A stretch of 64,000 bases of DNA from Enterobacter sp. ENT03 (GCF_019218745.1 NZ_JAHUXA010000007.1:1-64000), one strand, 5' to 3'; shown: positions 44,176 to 56,324, numbered from the stretch's first letter. Notes: generated from the sequence alone by a model not told the origin. Numbers and translations are program-made.

Positions 44176-44985
44176 TCAGGCTTTGCTGAGCTTCTCTGAT
44201 TTTTCCATGCACTTGCTCATCGCTTCGATGACCGCGGCACGGAAACCGCGCTCTTCCAGCACTCTGACCGCTTCGATGGTCGTACCGCCAGGCGAGCACA
44301 CCATGTCTTTCAGTTCACCCGGATGTTTACCGGTTTTCAGCACCATTTTGGCCGAACCCATCACTGCCTGGGCTGCAAATTTATAGGCCTGCTCGCGCGG
44401 CATACCGCCCAGCACCGCCGCATCGGCCATCGCTTCGATAAACATAAACACATAGGCTGGCGCGGAGCCGCTGACGCCCACCACCGGATGGATCATCGGT
44501 TCGGCGATCACTTCCGCTTCACCAAAGCAGCGGAAAATATTCACCACATCCGCAATGTCCTCTGGCGTCACCAGCGCGTTAGGGGTGATCGAGGTCATGC
44601 CCGCATTCACCAGCGCCGGTGTGTTAGGCATGGTACGCACGATTTTGCGATCGTGTCCAAGGGCGCGCGCCAGCTGGTCCAGCGTCACGCCAGCCGCGAT
44701 GGAAACAATCAGCGTATCTTTATTGAGGCTGGAGGTGATTTCGCTCAGCACCTTGATCATGGCGTTGGGTTTTACCGCGCCAAACACAATATCAGCGACC
44801 TGCGCCACTTCCTGCGCGCTGGTGGCGGCATTGATGCCGTACTGATCGTGCAGCGCAGCGACTTTATCGGGAGAGGGGGTATACACCCAAATCTGGCCCG
44901 GCAACACCTGGCCGCTGGCGATCAAACCGCCGAGGATCGCTTTGCCCATATTGCCGCAGCCGATAAAACCAATTTTTTTATCCAT
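44176..44985 (-). CDS. proC: Pyrroline-5-carboxylate reductase
   Basis: The 269-residue enzyme catalyses the last step of proline synthesis. The Rossmann motif is IGFIGCGNMGKAILGGL at the N-terminus, and the C-terminal signature is DMVCSPGGTTIEAVRVLEE. ATG 44985 gives the E. coli length, with AGGGA eight bases upstream; a GTG immediately before it is an alternative. It is divergent from yaiI. Confidence 0.97.
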   Translation of the reverse strand: MDKKIGFIGCGNMGKAILGGLIASGQVLPGQIWVYTPSPDKVAALHDQYGINAATSAQEVAQVADIVFGAVKPNAMIKVLSEITSSLNKDTLIVSIAAGVTLDQLARALGHDRKIVRTMPNTPALVNAGMTSITPNALVTPEDIADVVNIFRCFGEAEVIAEPMIHPVVGVSGSAPAYVFMFIEAMADAAVLGGMPREQAYKFAAQAVMGSAKMVLKTGKHPGELKDMVCSPGGTTIEAVRVLEERGFRAAVIEAMSKCMEKSEKLSKA

Positions 44986-45124
44986 CACGTCAGTCCCTGG
45001 TTTTTCATTGATTGGGTTTATAGCTTAACGTGGATCCGCGTACAGGGCTAAAGCTTCCTTGTAGTCTTTGCGGGCAGAGGCGATTCAGGCGAGAATAAAG
45101 TGTAATCGTTTATCAGGAGTCAAT

Positions 45125-45598
45125 ATGGTGATTTGGGTGGATGCCGATGCGTGTCCGAACGTAATCAAAGAAGTGTTATTTCGTGCCGCCGAGCGCACAC
45201 AAACCCCGCTGACGCTGGTGGCTAATCAGACTCTGCGCGTACCGCCATCGCGTTTTATCCGCACCCTGCGGGTGGAAGCGGGCTTCGACGTGGCGGATAA
45301 CGAAATCGTGCGCCTGTGCAACCCCGGCGATCTGGTAATCACCGCGGATATTCCGCTGGCGGCGGAAGTCATCGCCAAAGGCGGCGCGGCGCTGAACCCG
45401 CGAGGTGAACGCTATACCGAAGCCACGATTCGCGAACGTCTGACGATGCGCGATTTTATGGATACCCTGCGCGCCAGCGGCGTACAGACCGGCGGGCCGG
45501 ATACGCTCTCTCAGCGCGATCGCCAGCACTTTGCCGCCGAGCTGGATAAATGGCTGCTGGACGTTAAACGTCGCCGCGAAAGCACCAGCGGAAGCTGA
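45125..45598 (+). CDS. yaiI: UPF0178/DUF188 protein YaiI
   Basis: This 157-residue protein belongs to the NYN/PIN-like DUF188 family: [22 protein letters not shown], then [18 protein letters not shown], and [16 protein letters not shown]. The conserved acidic residues ([16 protein letters not shown]) suggest a metal-dependent nuclease fold, but activity is not established. ATG 45125 follows AGGAG; the open frame upstream is not supported. Confidence 0.92.
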   Translation: MVIWVDADACPNVIKEVLFRAAERTQTPLTLVANQTLRVPPSRFIRTLRVEAGFDVADNEIVRLCNPGDLVITADIPLAAEVIAKGGAALNPRGERYTEATIRERLTMRDFMDTLRASGVQTGGPDTLSQRDRQHFAAELDKWLLDVKRRRESTSGS

Positions 45599-45711
45599 AA
45601 GCTTGTCAACGGACGACGCATTCAGTAAGGTGAGCTTGCCACTTTATCTTTACACTTTAAAACATACATTTTCTCGCTAGAATCACTATTGCCGCAGTTT
45701 GCTGTTTTCAC

Positions 45712-45729
45712 TGTAATTATTTGTTTACG
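45712..45729 (+). promoter_or_regulatory. TyrR box upstream of aroL
   Basis: TGTAATTATTTGTTTACG agrees with the TyrR consensus TGTAAA-N6-TTTACA in ten of twelve specified bases and lies 79 bases upstream of aroL. E. coli aroL is repressed by TyrR and TrpR at comparable sites; I could not find a clear TrpR operator. Confidence 0.75.
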
Positions 45730-45807
45730 TTTAACTGCACAACATCATCATTTTAGTTTCACATAATCTCGTTCCGCCCGAGGCGGGACCAGGGGGATCA
45801 CCAGGTC

Positions 45808-46332
45808 ATGACGTTACCCATCTTTCTTACTGGCGCCCGCGGTTGCGGAAAAACCACCATCGGCGTACAGCTCGCCAGGGTCCGGGAGTGCCAGTTTGTT
45901 GATACCGATCGCGTACTGCAGGATGAGGCGCAGATGACCGTCGCCGGTATCGTTGAAAAAGAGGGCTGGTCAGGATTTCGTGCGCGTGAAACCACTACCC
46001 TGCAAAGTGTTACCGCGCCGTCGACGGTCATTGCCACCGGCGGCGGTATCATCCTCAGCGAATTCAATCGTCAGTTTATGCGTGAACATGGCGTCGTGAT
46101 TTATCTCTGCGCCCCGGTGGACGTGCTGGCGCAGCGGCTGGACGCCACGCCGAAAGCCGCCCAGCGTCCGACGCTGACCGGCAAACCCATCAGCGAAGAA
46201 GTGAGCGATATTCTTGCCGAGCGTGATGCGCTGTATCGCGAAGCCGCACACTATGTGGTGAATGGCGCACAGGATCCGGAAAACGTGGTGGCCGATATTC
46301 AGGCGGTACTGTTACTGGCGCGCGCAAGCTAA
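45808..46332 (+). CDS. aroL: Shikimate kinase II
   Basis: The 174-residue kinase phosphorylates shikimate in aromatic amino-acid synthesis. The P-loop is [11 protein letters not shown] (residues ~8-18), the shikimate-binding aspartate is in FVDTDRVL, and the GGG of IATGGGIIL and the RPTLTGKPI lid are present. It is 57% or so similar to E. coli AroL by eye, retaining the family length. It heads aroL-yaiA-aroM under a TyrR box. Confidence 0.96.
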   Translation: MTLPIFLTGARGCGKTTIGVQLARVRECQFVDTDRVLQDEAQMTVAGIVEKEGWSGFRARETTTLQSVTAPSTVIATGGGIILSEFNRQFMREHGVVIYLCAPVDVLAQRLDATPKAAQRPTLTGKPISEEVSDILAERDALYREAAHYVVNGAQDPENVVADIQAVLLLARAS

Positions 46333-46399
46333 AGCCTTAACGCTACCTTTGGCTATACTGCAGGTACGACTGATAAAAACTGATAAAAAAGGAAGTGCT

Positions 46400-46591
46400 A
46401 TGCCGACAAGACCACCGTACCCAAGAGAAGCGCGTATCGTCACGGTTGAAAAAGGAAATCAGACGGAAACCGTCACCTGGTATCAACTGCGAGCCGATCA
46501 CCCGAAACCTGATTCGCTGATCAGTGAACATGAGACGGAGCAGGAGGCGCTGGATGCCAAGCGCCGTTACGAAGATCCGGAAAAATCATAA
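46400..46591 (+). CDS. yaiA: Small protein YaiA
   Basis: The 63-residue protein is closely similar to E. coli YaiA ([48 protein letters not shown]). Function is unknown; it is co-transcribed with aroL and hence TyrR-regulated. AAAGGAAG precedes ATG 46400; an upstream in-frame stretch overlapping aroL is not used. Confidence 0.95.
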   Translation: MPTRPPYPREARIVTVEKGNQTETVTWYQLRADHPKPDSLISEHETEQEALDAKRRYEDPEKS

Positions 46592-46598
46592 TCGCTTT

Positions 46599-46620
46599 CC
46601 CCCGCCTCGCGGGGGAATTT
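46599..46620 (+). terminator. Terminator after yaiA
   Basis: CCCCCGC and GCGGGGG form a 7-bp stem with loop CTC, followed by AATTTTC, eight bases after the yaiA stop. aroM expression may come from read-through or its own promoter. Confidence 0.75.
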
Positions 46621-46799
46621 TCAGACGCCTTTATGGGTAATTACGGTTATTTATGTAAGCGTTTACAAAATTAGTCACGCTCCGGTCATATCTGCTGCTA
46701 CGCTTTTTTCTGCGACGATCATTTCCGGAACACTCTCGCCTTCGTTGGTGTGAGTGCCTGTCAGTCCGAATAACAGAAGTGAAGAAGGCGGAAAGAATC

Positions 46800-47477
46800 A
46801 TGAGTGCGACGCTGGCGATCCTCACTATCGGTGTGGTGCCTATCAATGCTGTACTGCCGCTCTTAACCGAGCATATCGCCGAAGATCAGATCACCCATGT
46901 CAGCCTGATGGGTCACATGGATCCCGCAGATGCCCTTGAAGATTACGCCGCCGAACCGGGCGATGACGAGATCCGCGCGCTGCTTAACAATGGCGAGGTG
47001 GTGAAAGTCTCGCGGCAAAAGGTGCAGCGCGATCTGCAAAGCGTGATTGAAGTGCTGGATAATCAGGGCTATGACGTCATCCTGCTCATGTTCAACGATA
47101 AAATTGCCGGTCTGAAAGCGCGCAACACCATCTTGCTGGAGCCACAACGCATTATTCCGCCGCTGGTGGCGTCTATCGTTGATGGTCATCAGGTCGGCGT
47201 ACTGGTGCCCATGGTGGAGTTACTTGGCGAGCAGCAGCAAAAATGGCAGGCGCTTTCCAGTGAGCCGCTGTATGCCATTGCTAATCCGCAGGACACCATC
47301 GGACCGCAGCTGGTTGAGGCAGGTAAATCGCTGATCGATCAGGGCGCTGACGTGCTGATGCTCGACTGCCTCGGTTTCCATCAGGCGCACCGCGATCACC
47401 TGCAAAAAACTCTTGATGTCCCCGTTTTGCTCTCCAATGTCCTGGTCGCCCGTCTTGCGTCTGAACTCCTGATGTAA
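46800..47477 (+). CDS. aroM: AroM family protein
   Basis: The 225-residue protein has the same length as E. coli AroM, with [22 protein letters not shown] at the start, [20 protein letters not shown] and [19 protein letters not shown] later. It is regulated with aroL in E. coli but has no established enzymatic role; the fold resembles Asp/Glu racemase-like proteins. ATG 46800 is preceded by GGAAAGAATC. Confidence 0.94.
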   Translation: MSATLAILTIGVVPINAVLPLLTEHIAEDQITHVSLMGHMDPADALEDYAAEPGDDEIRALLNNGEVVKVSRQKVQRDLQSVIEVLDNQGYDVILLMFNDKIAGLKARNTILLEPQRIIPPLVASIVDGHQVGVLVPMVELLGEQQQKWQALSSEPLYAIANPQDTIGPQLVEAGKSLIDQGADVLMLDCLGFHQAHRDHLQKTLDVPVLLSNVLVARLASELLM

Positions 47478-47518
47478 CAGCGATTTTACGTGACAGCCAC
47501 AAAGCCTGGCCCCTATAG

Positions 47519-47839
<321 letters not shown>

Positions 47840-47882
47840 TGCAGTGACCTGTCCCCTCGGGCGAGGGGGCAGATCCACAGGA

Positions 47883-48794
47883 TCAGCGTTGCGCTTCGCC
47901 GCCTAATCCTTCTACCAGATTCTGGATCAGCGCCGCCAGTTCCCCGGTCATCAGGATAAAGTCAGCGTCAAAGCGCTGGGCATAATCCTCACGGTCGATG
48001 TCTTCATTCTGATCGCGCAGCTCGTCGGAAAACTTCAGACGTTTGATCGAGCCATCGTCGCACATCACAAACTGAATACGTTGCTGCCAGTCGAGGGCAA
48101 GCTTGGTGACCAGTTTCCCGGCTTCGATGTGCACGGCGATTTCATCGCAGACGAGATCCTGCTTTTTACAGCGGATCACGCCGCCATCTTCCAGCATCGC
48201 CTTCAGCTCGGCTTCGTCCTGCAACTGGAACCCTTGCGCCGCACTGCCGGAGCGTACCCATTCGGTCAGCGTCAGTTCAATAGGATTTTCCAGCGTCAGC
48301 GGCACCACCGGCAGCGACCCCAGGCTTTTACGCAGCAGCGCCAGCGTATCTTCCGCTTTCTTGGCGCTGGCGCAGTCCACCATGATCAGCCCGTTTACCG
48401 TGTCGATCCACATCATCGTCTGGCTGAAACGGCTGAACGCGCGCGGCAGCAGCGAATGCAGCACTTCATCTTTCAGCGAATCTTTTTCGGTCTTCTTCAG
48501 CTTGCGGCCCTGATCGGCTTCAAGCTTCGCAATTTTCGCTTCCAGCGCCTGTTTGATCACCGGCGACGGCAGAATTTTTTCTTCTTTGCGGGCGCAAATA
48601 ATGATCTGGCCATTATTGGTATGGGTCAGTGCATCACTGTGCGAACCCATCGGCGGCACCCAACCGGTTTTCGCCATATCCTGGCTACCGCAAGGTGTAA
48701 AGGTGAGCGCGGCTAACTGTTTTTCCATCTCTTCTGCACGCAATGCAACATCGCGGCTAAGACGGTAAACCATCAAATTTTTGAACCACAGCAT
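47883..48794 (-). CDS. rdgC: Recombination-associated protein RdgC
   Basis: The 303-residue protein forms a ring-shaped DNA-binding dimer that restrains RecA. It aligns with E. coli RdgC over its full length ([59 protein letters not shown]). ATG 48794 fits the family; the 13-codon upstream extension is not used. It is divergent from mak. Confidence 0.97.
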   Translation of the reverse strand: MLWFKNLMVYRLSRDVALRAEEMEKQLAALTFTPCGSQDMAKTGWVPPMGSHSDALTHTNNGQIIICARKEEKILPSPVIKQALEAKIAKLEADQGRKLKKTEKDSLKDEVLHSLLPRAFSRFSQTMMWIDTVNGLIMVDCASAKKAEDTLALLRKSLGSLPVVPLTLENPIELTLTEWVRSGSAAQGFQLQDEAELKAMLEDGGVIRCKKQDLVCDEIAVHIEAGKLVTKLALDWQQRIQFVMCDDGSIKRLKFSDELRDQNEDIDREDYAQRFDADFILMTGELAALIQNLVEGLGGEAQR

Positions 48795-48920
48795 AATAAT
48801 TTTCACGGCCTTGTCGTTAAATGCAGCGGGCATAATAACGAATTGTCACTTTCGATGCATTGCTAATACTGAGCAGGGATCCTACTCTGTTGATATTTCG
48901 CGAAAAAGAAGGAGATTTCC

Positions 48921-49829
48921 GTGCGTATAGGAATTGATTTAGGCGGCACCAAAACAGAAGTAATCGCGCTCAGCGACAGCGGCGAGCAACTGTTTCGCCA
49001 CCGTCTGCCGACGCCAAAAAATGACTACGGGCAGACCACTGAAACCGTTGCCACGCTGGTCGAAATGGCAGAAAAGGCGACGGGGCAAACCGGCACCGTC
49101 GGCATTGGCATCCCAGGCTCTATTTCGCCCTATACGGGCGTGGTGAAAAACGCTAACTCCACCTGGCTTAACGGCCAGCCATTCGATAAAGATCTCAGCA
49201 AACGGCTCAATCGCGAAGTACGGCTGGCGAACGACGCCAACTGCCTGGCGGTATCCGAAGCCGTTGATGGTGCCGCCGCAGGCGCGCAAACGGTGTTCGC
49301 GGTGATCATCGGCACCGGCTGCGGTTCTGGCATCGCCCTTAACGGCCATTCACATATTGGCGGCAACGGTACCGCAGGCGAGTGGGGCCATAACCCGCTG
49401 CCGTGGATGGACGAAGACGAACTGCGCTATCGCGACGAAGTCCCGTGTTACTGCGGTAAAAAAGGCTGTATCGAAACCTTTATTTCCGGCACCGGTTTTG
49501 CCACCGATTACCATCGGTTAAGCGGTCAGCCGCTGAAAGGCAACGAGATCATCCGGCTGGTGGACGAGCAGGATCCCGTCGCTGAACTGGCGCTCAGCCG
49601 CTATGAACTGCGGCTGGCGAAATCGTTGGCCCACGTGGTGAACATTCTCGATCCGGATGTGATCGTGCTGGGCGGCGGCATGAGCAACGTCGATCGTCTG
49701 TACAAAACGGTGCCCGCGCTGGTGAAAAACTGGGTGTTCGGCGGCGAATGCGAAACGCCGATCCGCAAAGCGGTACACGGCGATTCCAGCGGGGTACGCG
49801 GTGCGGCCTGGCTGTGGCCGCAGACGTAA
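48921..49829 (+). CDS. mak: Fructokinase (ROK family)
   Basis: The 302-residue ROK kinase phosphorylates fructose at C6 and, weakly, mannose. The N-terminal ATP motif is [16 protein letters not shown], the sugar-binding [17 protein letters not shown], and the ROK zinc motif [20 protein letters not shown] start follows AAGGAG. It matches E. coli Mak (YajF). It converges with araJ with no gap. Confidence 0.96.
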   Translation: MRIGIDLGGTKTEVIALSDSGEQLFRHRLPTPKNDYGQTTETVATLVEMAEKATGQTGTVGIGIPGSISPYTGVVKNANSTWLNGQPFDKDLSKRLNREVRLANDANCLAVSEAVDGAAAGAQTVFAVIIGTGCGSGIALNGHSHIGGNGTAGEWGHNPLPWMDEDELRYRDEVPCYCGKKGCIETFISGTGFATDYHRLSGQPLKGNEIIRLVDEQDPVAELALSRYELRLAKSLAHVVNILDPDVIVLGGGMSNVDRLYKTVPALVKNWVFGGECETPIRKAVHGDSSGVRGAAWLWPQT

Positions 49830-51011
49830 TTACTGTACGGCAGACGCAGCCGCCCCATGCCCTTTCAGGCGGCTGTAAAACACCAGTGAAATCATGGCCG
49901 ATAACGACAGCAACGCCGCCGGTAAGGCCACATACTGATACGCGAACCCCGCAGTCAGCATCATCCCGCCACAGAACGCCCCCACTGCGCTACCCAGATT
50001 AAAGGCGATTTGTCCTCCCGCCGCCCCCAGCATTTCACCGCCTCTGGCATTTTGCAGCAGCAGGATCTGCAACGGCGCAGAGAGGGCAAACAGCCCGGCG
50101 CAGCTGATAAACGCCAGACCCAGCGACGCGGTTTTATTCCACGCGAAACAGAAAATCAGCGCCAGCGCGATGGCGATCACCAGATCGGTGATCATCGCGA
50201 TGCGCAGCGGGGTAAACCAGCGCGACAGCTTGCCGCTCAACAAATTGCCTAACACCATCCCCAGTCCCACCAGCATCATGATGACTGGCATGGTGGTTTC
50301 CCCATAGCCGGAGACGAAGATCATCAGCGGCTTGATATAACTGAACCAGGCGAACACCCCGGCATTGCCAAACATCGTGGCGGCAAAAATCAGCCAGGGC
50401 GCCGGGGACTTCAGGAAGTGAAACTGCGCAGACAGTGTGCTTTTGGCTTCGTCGGCGATGTCCGGGATCCACATCAGGATCGACACCATCACCGCAATAT
50501 TAAAGGCCGCGATCAGCCAGAAGGTGTAGCGCCAGCTGAATTCATGGCTCAGCCAGGTGCCGATCGGCACGCCGATAAGATTAGCAATGGTCATACCGGA
50601 GATCATTCCCGCCACGGCGGCAGTCACCCGTCCCGGCGGGGCGACTTTGGTAAGAATGATCGCCCCGACGCCGAAAAACGCGCCGTGGGGAAAGCCCGAC
50701 ACCAGCCGTCCGACCGCCAGCATCACATAGGATGAGGAGAGGGTGAAAATCACGTTGCCCGCCAGACACAGCAGCGCCAGAAACACCATAATGCGTTTCA
50801 GCGAGAAGCGATTCGAGAACAGGGCGATGATCGGCGCGCCCAGCACCACGCCCAACGCATACCAGGAGATCATATGCCCGGCGGCGGGAATGCTGATCTG
50901 CACATCTTTCGCCAGCTCCGTCAGCACGCCCATAATGCCGAACTCTGCCATACCCAGCCCGAAGGTCCCGAGCGCCAGCGAAACAATCACTTTTTTGATA
51001 CTACCTGACAC
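49830..51011 (-). CDS. araJ: MFS transporter AraJ
   Basis: The 12-span DHA1 MFS protein matches E. coli AraJ (LALGTFGLGMAEFGIMGVLTEL; GRLVSGFPHGAFFGVGAII; APWLIFAATMFGNAGVFAWF). AraJ is arabinose-induced in E. coli with no essential role in arabinose use. I take GTG 51011 as start because AAGGA lies eight bases upstream; ATG 51020 touches that site. The product is then 393 residues. Confidence 0.93.
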   Translation of the reverse strand: MSGSIKKVIVSLALGTFGLGMAEFGIMGVLTELAKDVQISIPAAGHMISWYALGVVLGAPIIALFSNRFSLKRIMVFLALLCLAGNVIFTLSSSYVMLAVGRLVSGFPHGAFFGVGAIILTKVAPPGRVTAAVAGMISGMTIANLIGVPIGTWLSHEFSWRYTFWLIAAFNIAVMVSILMWIPDIADEAKSTLSAQFHFLKSPAPWLIFAATMFGNAGVFAWFSYIKPLMIFVSGYGETTMPVIMMLVGLGMVLGNLLSGKLSRWFTPLRIAMITDLVIAIALALIFCFAWNKTASLGLAFISCAGLFALSAPLQILLLQNARGGEMLGAAGGQIAFNLGSAVGAFCGGMMLTAGFAYQYVALPAALLSLSAMISLVFYSRLKGHGAAASAVQ

Positions 51012-51033
51012 GGCAATCATCCTTAAGGGTAAA

Positions 51034-51053
51034 CCCCGTCCGGCGGGACGGGG
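51034..51053 (-). terminator. Terminator after sbcC
   Basis: CCCCGTCC and GGACGGGG pair around GGCG-type loop; on the minus strand the stem is followed by TTTA. It lies just beyond the sbcC stop and before araJ, which is in the same direction. Confidence 0.7.
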
Positions 51054-51061
51054 GAAAAACG

Positions 51062-54000
51062 TTACTCTACGGCCCAGACTTTATCGAGCTTGCTGTAGCC
51101 CAGCCCGTTGATTTTGCGCACCTTGATCTGCACCGGAATGCGCTCTTTCATCGCTTCGACGTGGCTGATTACGCCGATGGTTTTCCCGGTGGCGTTAAGC
51201 GCGTCCAGCGCATCCAGCGCGGTGTCCAGCGTTTCGCTGTCCAGCGTGCCGAACCCTTCATCGAGGAACAGCGAATCAATGCGCGTTTTATGGCTGACCA
51301 GATCTGACAAGGCCAGCGCCAGCGCAAGGCTGACGAGGAAACTCTCGCCGCCGGACAGGGTACGGGTATCGCGCACCGCGTCTGCCTGCCAGGTGTCCAC
51401 CACTTCCAGCTCCAGCGCTTCACTGGCTTTGCGTTTCAGCAGATAGCGCCCGTGCAGGCGGGTAAGCTGATTATTCGCCAGCCACACCAGATTATCGAGC
51501 GTCAGCCCTTGCGCGAACTTACGGAATTTATCGCCTTCTTTCGAGCCGATCAGCGCATTGAGGTACGCCCAGTCTTCCACGTGCGCCGCGTTCTGCTGAA
51601 TGCTCTCCATCAGCGCTGACTGTCGCTGACGGTTTTCGGCGTCCTGTTTCAGTTGCTGGCGGATCTCGCCCTGGCGAGTGGTATTTTCCCGCAGCTGCCG
51701 GGCGAAGGCGGCGATCTGCGCGTTCAGCACCTCAAGGTCAGCGTCGTCTGCCAGCGTCTGTGGTCGGCTCGCCAGGTGCTGCGCCAGCGCGGTGTCGGCC
51801 TGATCTCGCAGCGCGCTTTGCTGCTGATGCGCCCGCTCAAGCTGCTGCTGACGCTGCTCCAGCGCCAGCCGTTGCGCGTCATCGAGCAGCGCGTGCTGGA
51901 AGGCGTCCTCGTCGGCGAACGGGCTGGCGGCCAGCGCCGTGCCAAACTGTGAGTGTGCCTGTTCCCGTTCTGCTTCCCGCTGCTGGATCTGCTCCTGTAA
52001 CAGGCGCAATTGGCCTTCAAGCGTACTGGCCTCGCTGTAAAGCGTCTGCCAGTTGGTCAGCGCGGCGGCGTGTTCGTGCTCCGGCAACGGCGGCGGCGTG
52101 GTGCTGTCGTCGTGCAACGTCGCCAGCAGACTGCCGAGGCGGCTCAATCTTTCCCGCAGCTGCGGCAAGGTGTCATGCTGTTGCTGCCAGCGTTGCGCTT
52201 CTTCCTGCCGCGCCGCCAGCCAGGCCGCTTCGTCGCTCACCGCCGGGCGCGTTAACCCCAGCTGTGCCAGCGCGGTATCCAGCGCGTCACGCTGCCGGGC
52301 GATGTCTGCCGCCAACTGCGCTTCCCGCTGCTGCTCTTTGTGCAGCGTCGCTTCCAGCGTCAGGCGTTCATTCAGCTGGCGCAACTGCTGCTCATGCTGA
52401 TCCTGCTCCGCCAGCCAGCCGCTCACGTCGTCCTGCGGCGTCAGTGCAATGTTCAGCGCCGCACAGTGCTGCTGCCAGCGGGCGTGAAGCGTGGCGCTTT
52501 CCTCCTGAATCGCGGCAAGGGCCAGGGCGAGTTTGTCCCGGTGCTGGCGCTGGGTATCGAGCTGGCCTTTTAAGGCAAAGCCCTGCTCGCGCAGGGTTTC
52601 CACTTCTTTTTTCAGCGCCGCCAGCCGCTGCTGGTTTTCGCCAGGCTGTAACGCCTGATAGGCCGCCACGGCGGGGTGCGACGTGGATCCGCACAGCGGG
52701 CAGGGCATGTCCGGTTGCAGGTTCGCGCGTTCTGCTTCAAGGCGCAGGATCAGCTTTTCCTGCTCTACCAGCTTTTCCACATCGCTTTCATGCTGGCGTT
52801 TGTCTTTGTATTGCTGACGAATAGTGCCAAGCTGCACCTCCCACGCGGCGAGCTGCGTGTCCATCTCCGCCAGCTCTTGCTGTTGCTGCGCCTGACGTCT
52901 GGCCAGCGCGGCAAACTGCGGATGCAGCATCGCCAGTTGCTGACGCCCGTTGCGGCCGGCCAGATGCTGTTGTAAATGAGCGCTTACTTCCTGCTGGTTA
53001 AGCGTGAGCGAAGAGGGCGGCAGCGCGGCCAGCGCCTGTTCTGTCGCGCGCAGGGTATTTTGCAGATCCGCACGCTGTGTTTCATCCCGCTGCTGCTGCG
53101 CAAAGGTCAGACGCCAGCCCGCCAGTTCTGCCCCCCACAGGCGAAAACGGTCGTTATCCGTCAGCCACTGCTGCACCTGCGCCACCTCGGTCTGCAGGGC
53201 GGTCGCCGCGACATTTGCCAGTTGCCAGGTCTGTTGCAGCCCGATACGCACCTGTTGTAAGCGAGTATTCACATTCTCGCGATGCCCCTGTGCCTGGTGC
53301 AGCGCTTGCTGGCGCGCCTGTAACAGTTGCCAGTGAGGACGTAACTTTTCCGCCGGGATGGCGCGGGTGAGTTTCTCCAGTTCCGGGGCGGCGGCCTGCA
53401 ATGCCGCGTGGGCGGCGCTCAGTGCCTCCTGCGCCCGCTGCTGTTCGCCGTTCAGACGACGGGTTTCGCTCAGCCACTGGTGATGCGCCTGCGCCTGCTG
53501 CTGTCCGGCGAGCAGCTGTTTTTCATCGTCAGTAAGTGCCTGCAAACCTGCGCTGAGCGTCTGCGTCTGTTCGTCGCTTAACAGCTGCACGCCGTCGGCC
53601 TGGGCCTGGAGCTTTTCCAGTTCCTGTCGCGCGGTTTTGTGTTTTTCAAACACCCTCGCGGAAATCTGACCGTAAATCTCGGTGCCGGTCAGCTCCTCCA
53701 GCAGTTCGGCGCGCTCGCGGGGTTTGGCATTCAGGAAGGCCGCAAATTGCCCCTGAGAGAGCAGCATCGAGCGGGTGAAACGGCCATAGTCCAGCCCGGT
53801 CAGGGTGGCGGTGAGATCCAGTTTGTCTTTCACTTTATCGGCAAGAATTTTGCCGTCGGCGCACAGCGCCAGCTCCACGCGCGGGGCCTGCAAATTGCCG
53901 TCCGGCTGATTGCGGGCGCGGTTCTGGCTCCAGAACGCGCGATAGGCGACGCCTTTGACCTCAAACTCCACTTCCGCCAGACATTCGGCGGTGTCGCGGG

Positions 54001-54217
54001 TCATCAGGTCGTTTTGCGACTGGGAGACGCTGCTCAGGCGCGGCGTTTCGTGATACAGCGCCAGACAGATGGCATCGAGCAGGGTGGTTTTACCCGCCCC
54101 CGTCGGCCCGGTGATGGCAAACAGCCCATTACTGGCGAACGGCTCGGCGGTGAAATCGATTTTCCATTCCCCTTTCAGGGAGTTGATGTTTTTCAGGCGC
54201 AGACTGAGGATCTTCAT
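51062..54217 (-). CDS. sbcC: Nuclease SbcCD subunit C (SMC-like ATPase)
   Basis: The 1051-residue protein is the ATPase of the SbcCD (Rad50/Mre11-like) nuclease that cleaves DNA hairpins and protein-blocked ends. The Walker A is [14 protein letters not shown] (~residue 34-47), the zinc-hook CPLCG lies mid-protein in a very long coiled coil rich in Gln/Leu/Ala, and the C-terminal lobe has [19 protein letters not shown] followed by [12 protein letters not shown] (Walker B). It overlaps sbcD by four bases (ATGA), indicating coupled translation. Confidence 0.97.
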   Translation of the reverse strand: MKILSLRLKNINSLKGEWKIDFTAEPFASNGLFAITGPTGAGKTTLLDAICLALYHETPRLSSVSQSQNDLMTRDTAECLAEVEFEVKGVAYRAFWSQNRARNQPDGNLQAPRVELALCADGKILADKVKDKLDLTATLTGLDYGRFTRSMLLSQGQFAAFLNAKPRERAELLEELTGTEIYGQISARVFEKHKTARQELEKLQAQADGVQLLSDEQTQTLSAGLQALTDDEKQLLAGQQQAQAHHQWLSETRRLNGEQQRAQEALSAAHAALQAAAPELEKLTRAIPAEKLRPHWQLLQARQQALHQAQGHRENVNTRLQQVRIGLQQTWQLANVAATALQTEVAQVQQWLTDNDRFRLWGAELAGWRLTFAQQQRDETQRADLQNTLRATEQALAALPPSSLTLNQQEVSAHLQQHLAGRNGRQQLAMLHPQFAALARRQAQQQQELAEMDTQLAAWEVQLGTIRQQYKDKRQHESDVEKLVEQEKLILRLEAERANLQPDMPCPLCGSTSHPAVAAYQALQPGENQQRLAALKKEVETLREQGFALKGQLDTQRQHRDKLALALAAIQEESATLHARWQQHCAALNIALTPQDDVSGWLAEQDQHEQQLRQLNERLTLEATLHKEQQREAQLAADIARQRDALDTALAQLGLTRPAVSDEAAWLAARQEEAQRWQQQHDTLPQLRERLSRLGSLLATLHDDSTTPPPLPEHEHAAALTNWQTLYSEASTLEGQLRLLQEQIQQREAEREQAHSQFGTALAASPFADEDAFQHALLDDAQRLALEQRQQQLERAHQQQSALRDQADTALAQHLASRPQTLADDADLEVLNAQIAAFARQLRENTTRQGEIRQQLKQDAENRQRQSALMESIQQNAAHVEDWAYLNALIGSKEGDKFRKFAQGLTLDNLVWLANNQLTRLHGRYLLKRKASEALELEVVDTWQADAVRDTRTLSGGESFLVSLALALALSDLVSHKTRIDSLFLDEGFGTLDSETLDTALDALDALNATGKTIGVISHVEAMKERIPVQIKVRKINGLGYSKLDKVWAVE

Positions 54218-55416
54218 GCGTCGTCTTCCTCCGTCAGGGCGTCAAGGGTTTGTGCGAACAGCGTCTGTAAGCGGTCGTTTTGCGCCTCGTCGAGGCTTTC
54301 CAGCGCCAGCCGCCGCTCAAAGACCTCTTCCACTTTCAGCTCGCTCAGGGTTTCACGCAATTCGCCCGCCAGCAGGCGTTCCCGCTGCTCCCGGCTACGG
54401 CGTACCAGCAACACCTCGACCGGCAAGCCCTCGGTGAGCGCCTGGATTTTACGTTGTGCGTCGGCCAGGTATTCATCGGTGGTGATTTCAATATCCAGCC
54501 ACACCGGCGGGCTGACCGGATTGCCGCGCCACTGCGCCAGCTGTTCGCCGATGGCCGCCAGATCGCCTTTGATCACCGCCAGTTGCTGCGTGACCGGCAC
54601 CGTCAGTGGCGTCACCGCCTCCAGCCTGCCGTCGCTGAAAGTCACCAGATTGACGCTTTTCGGCCTGCCGGTTTCATCAAAACTTAACGCGATGGGCGAG
54701 CCGCAGTAGCGAATGTGCTCCTGGCCGCCGACCAGCTGCGGGCGGTGAATATGGCCAAGGGCGAGGTAATCCACCGGCGGGAAATTTTGCGCCGGGAAGG
54801 CGTCCAGCGTGCCGATATAAATGTCACGTACCGCGTCACTTTTGCTGGCACCGACGGTGGTCAGGTGGCCGCTGGCGATAATCGGCAGCGTGTGTTCCCC
54901 GCGCAGCGCGCAGGCGTCGTCATACTGCTGCTGGTAATACCGGGTGATGCTGGTCAGGAGATGCTGCTGCTTCTCGCTGCCGGATAGCCCGGCCTGGCTG
55001 ACCACGATGTCACGCGGGCGTAAAAAGGGCACCGGGCAGAATACCGCCCCCGGCGTGCCATCCCGGCGTTTGAGCATAAAGGGATCGCTGCCAGCGGTGG
55101 CGACCACAGTGGTATTTAAAAAGGCGAGAATTTCACGGGATTCGTTAAGCGTGGCGACAGAATCGTGGTTACCCGCCAGCACCACCAGATGACTGCCGGT
55201 TTGCTGCAAATTCACCACAAAGCGATTGTAGAGTTCGCGGGCGTAGCTCGGCGGCGAGCCGGTATCAAAAATATCGCCCGCGACAATAATCACATCCACC
55301 TGCTGTTCTTCGGCGGTTTTCAGCAACCAGTCGAGAAACGCGGCGTGTTCCGCCGCCCGGCTTTTACTGTAAAAGTTTTGACCCAGGTGCCAGTCAGAGG
55401 TGTGAAGAAGGCGCAT
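54214..55416 (-). CDS. sbcD: Nuclease SbcCD subunit D (Mre11-like)
   Basis: The 400-residue calcineurin-like phosphoesterase has the metal motifs [10 protein letters not shown] (residues 3-12), [19 protein letters not shown], and GHLTTVG and ALGHIHRPQ. It is the manganese nuclease subunit partnering SbcC. It starts an sbcDC operon divergent from phoB. Confidence 0.97.
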   Translation of the reverse strand: MRLLHTSDWHLGQNFYSKSRAAEHAAFLDWLLKTAEEQQVDVIIVAGDIFDTGSPPSYARELYNRFVVNLQQTGSHLVVLAGNHDSVATLNESREILAFLNTTVVATAGSDPFMLKRRDGTPGAVFCPVPFLRPRDIVVSQAGLSGSEKQQHLLTSITRYYQQQYDDACALRGEHTLPIIASGHLTTVGASKSDAVRDIYIGTLDAFPAQNFPPVDYLALGHIHRPQLVGGQEHIRYCGSPIALSFDETGRPKSVNLVTFSDGRLEAVTPLTVPVTQQLAVIKGDLAAIGEQLAQWRGNPVSPPVWLDIEITTDEYLADAQRKIQALTEGLPVEVLLVRRSREQRERLLAGELRETLSELKVEEVFERRLALESLDEAQNDRLQTLFAQTLDALTEEDDA

Positions 55417-55534
55417 AACGATCCCATGGCAAAAAAGCGTGAAGCCGATTATAAACGTTAAGCGACATGAAGATAGTTACGGGGTGGTTTTCGCGCGCCA
55501 TAAAACAACGGCTTGAGTCATCATGCCGTCATCA

Positions 55535-55563
55535 TTTTCATAAATCTGTCATAAATCTGACGC
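55535..55563 (+). promoter_or_regulatory. Pho box upstream of phoB
   Basis: Three 7-base PhoB-type units occur in phase every 11 bases: TTTTCAT, CTGTCAT and CTGACGC, each separated by AAAT. The arrangement matches the autoregulated E. coli phoB promoter. The phoB ATG lies 50 bases downstream. Confidence 0.92.
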
Positions 55564-55613
55564 ATAATGCCACCGCAACATATACTGGCGACTTAATAAA
55601 TACAGGGCAAATT

Positions 55614-56303
55614 ATGGCGAGACGCATTCTGGTCGTAGAAGACGAAGCTCCAATCCGTGAAATGGTATGCTTTGTCCTCGAGCAAAACGGCTTCCAGCCT
55701 GTCGAAGCGGAAGATTATGACAGCGCGGTGAACCAGTTAAATGAACCCTGGCCCGATCTCATTTTGCTCGACTGGATGTTACCTGGCGGTTCCGGGATCC
55801 AGTTTATCAAACATGTGAAACGTGAAGCCCTGACCCGTGACATTCCGGTGATGATGCTGACGGCGCGCGGCGAGGAAGAAGATCGGGTGCGTGGCCTGGA
55901 AACCGGAGCGGATGATTACATCACCAAACCGTTCTCGCCCAAAGAGCTGGTGGCGCGTATTAAAGCCGTGATGCGCCGTATATCGCCGATGGCGGTGGAA
56001 GAAGTGATTGAAATGCAGGGCCTGAGCCTGGATCCGGGTTCCCACCGCGTAATGACCGGCGAAAATCCCCTCGATATGGGGCCTACCGAATTTAAGCTAT
56101 TACACTTCTTTATGACCCACCCGGAACGCGTCTACAGCCGTGAACAGTTGCTGAACCACGTCTGGGGCACCAACGTTTATGTTGAAGACCGCACGGTCGA
56201 TGTGCATATTCGCCGCCTGCGTAAAGCGCTGGAACACAGCGGCCACGATCGTATGGTGCAAACCGTTCGCGGCACGGGTTACCGTTTTTCGACCCGTTTC
56301 TAA
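55614..56303 (+). CDS. phoB: Phosphate regulon response regulator PhoB
   Basis: The 229-residue OmpR-type activator binds Pho boxes and recruits sigma-70. The receiver (1-~120) has acidic residues VVEDEAP, phospho-acceptor Asp in [11 protein letters not shown] (~54), and [12 protein letters not shown]. The winged-helix DNA-binding domain (~130-229) ends [14 protein letters not shown], then [12 protein letters not shown]. It is nearly identical to E. coli PhoB. phoR begins 21 bases downstream. Confidence 0.98.
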   Translation: MARRILVVEDEAPIREMVCFVLEQNGFQPVEAEDYDSAVNQLNEPWPDLILLDWMLPGGSGIQFIKHVKREALTRDIPVMMLTARGEEEDRVRGLETGADDYITKPFSPKELVARIKAVMRRISPMAVEEVIEMQGLSLDPGSHRVMTGENPLDMGPTEFKLLHFFMTHPERVYSREQLLNHVWGTNVYVEDRTVDVHIRRLRKALEHSGHDRMVQTVRGTGYRFSTRF

Positions 56304-56324
56304 CATATGAAGGGAGTGTGACGC

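Noticed and set aside
51760..52824. A 354-codon open frame antisense to sbcC
   Set aside because: The product is a low-complexity Ala/Arg/Pro-rich string generated opposite the sbcC coiled coil.
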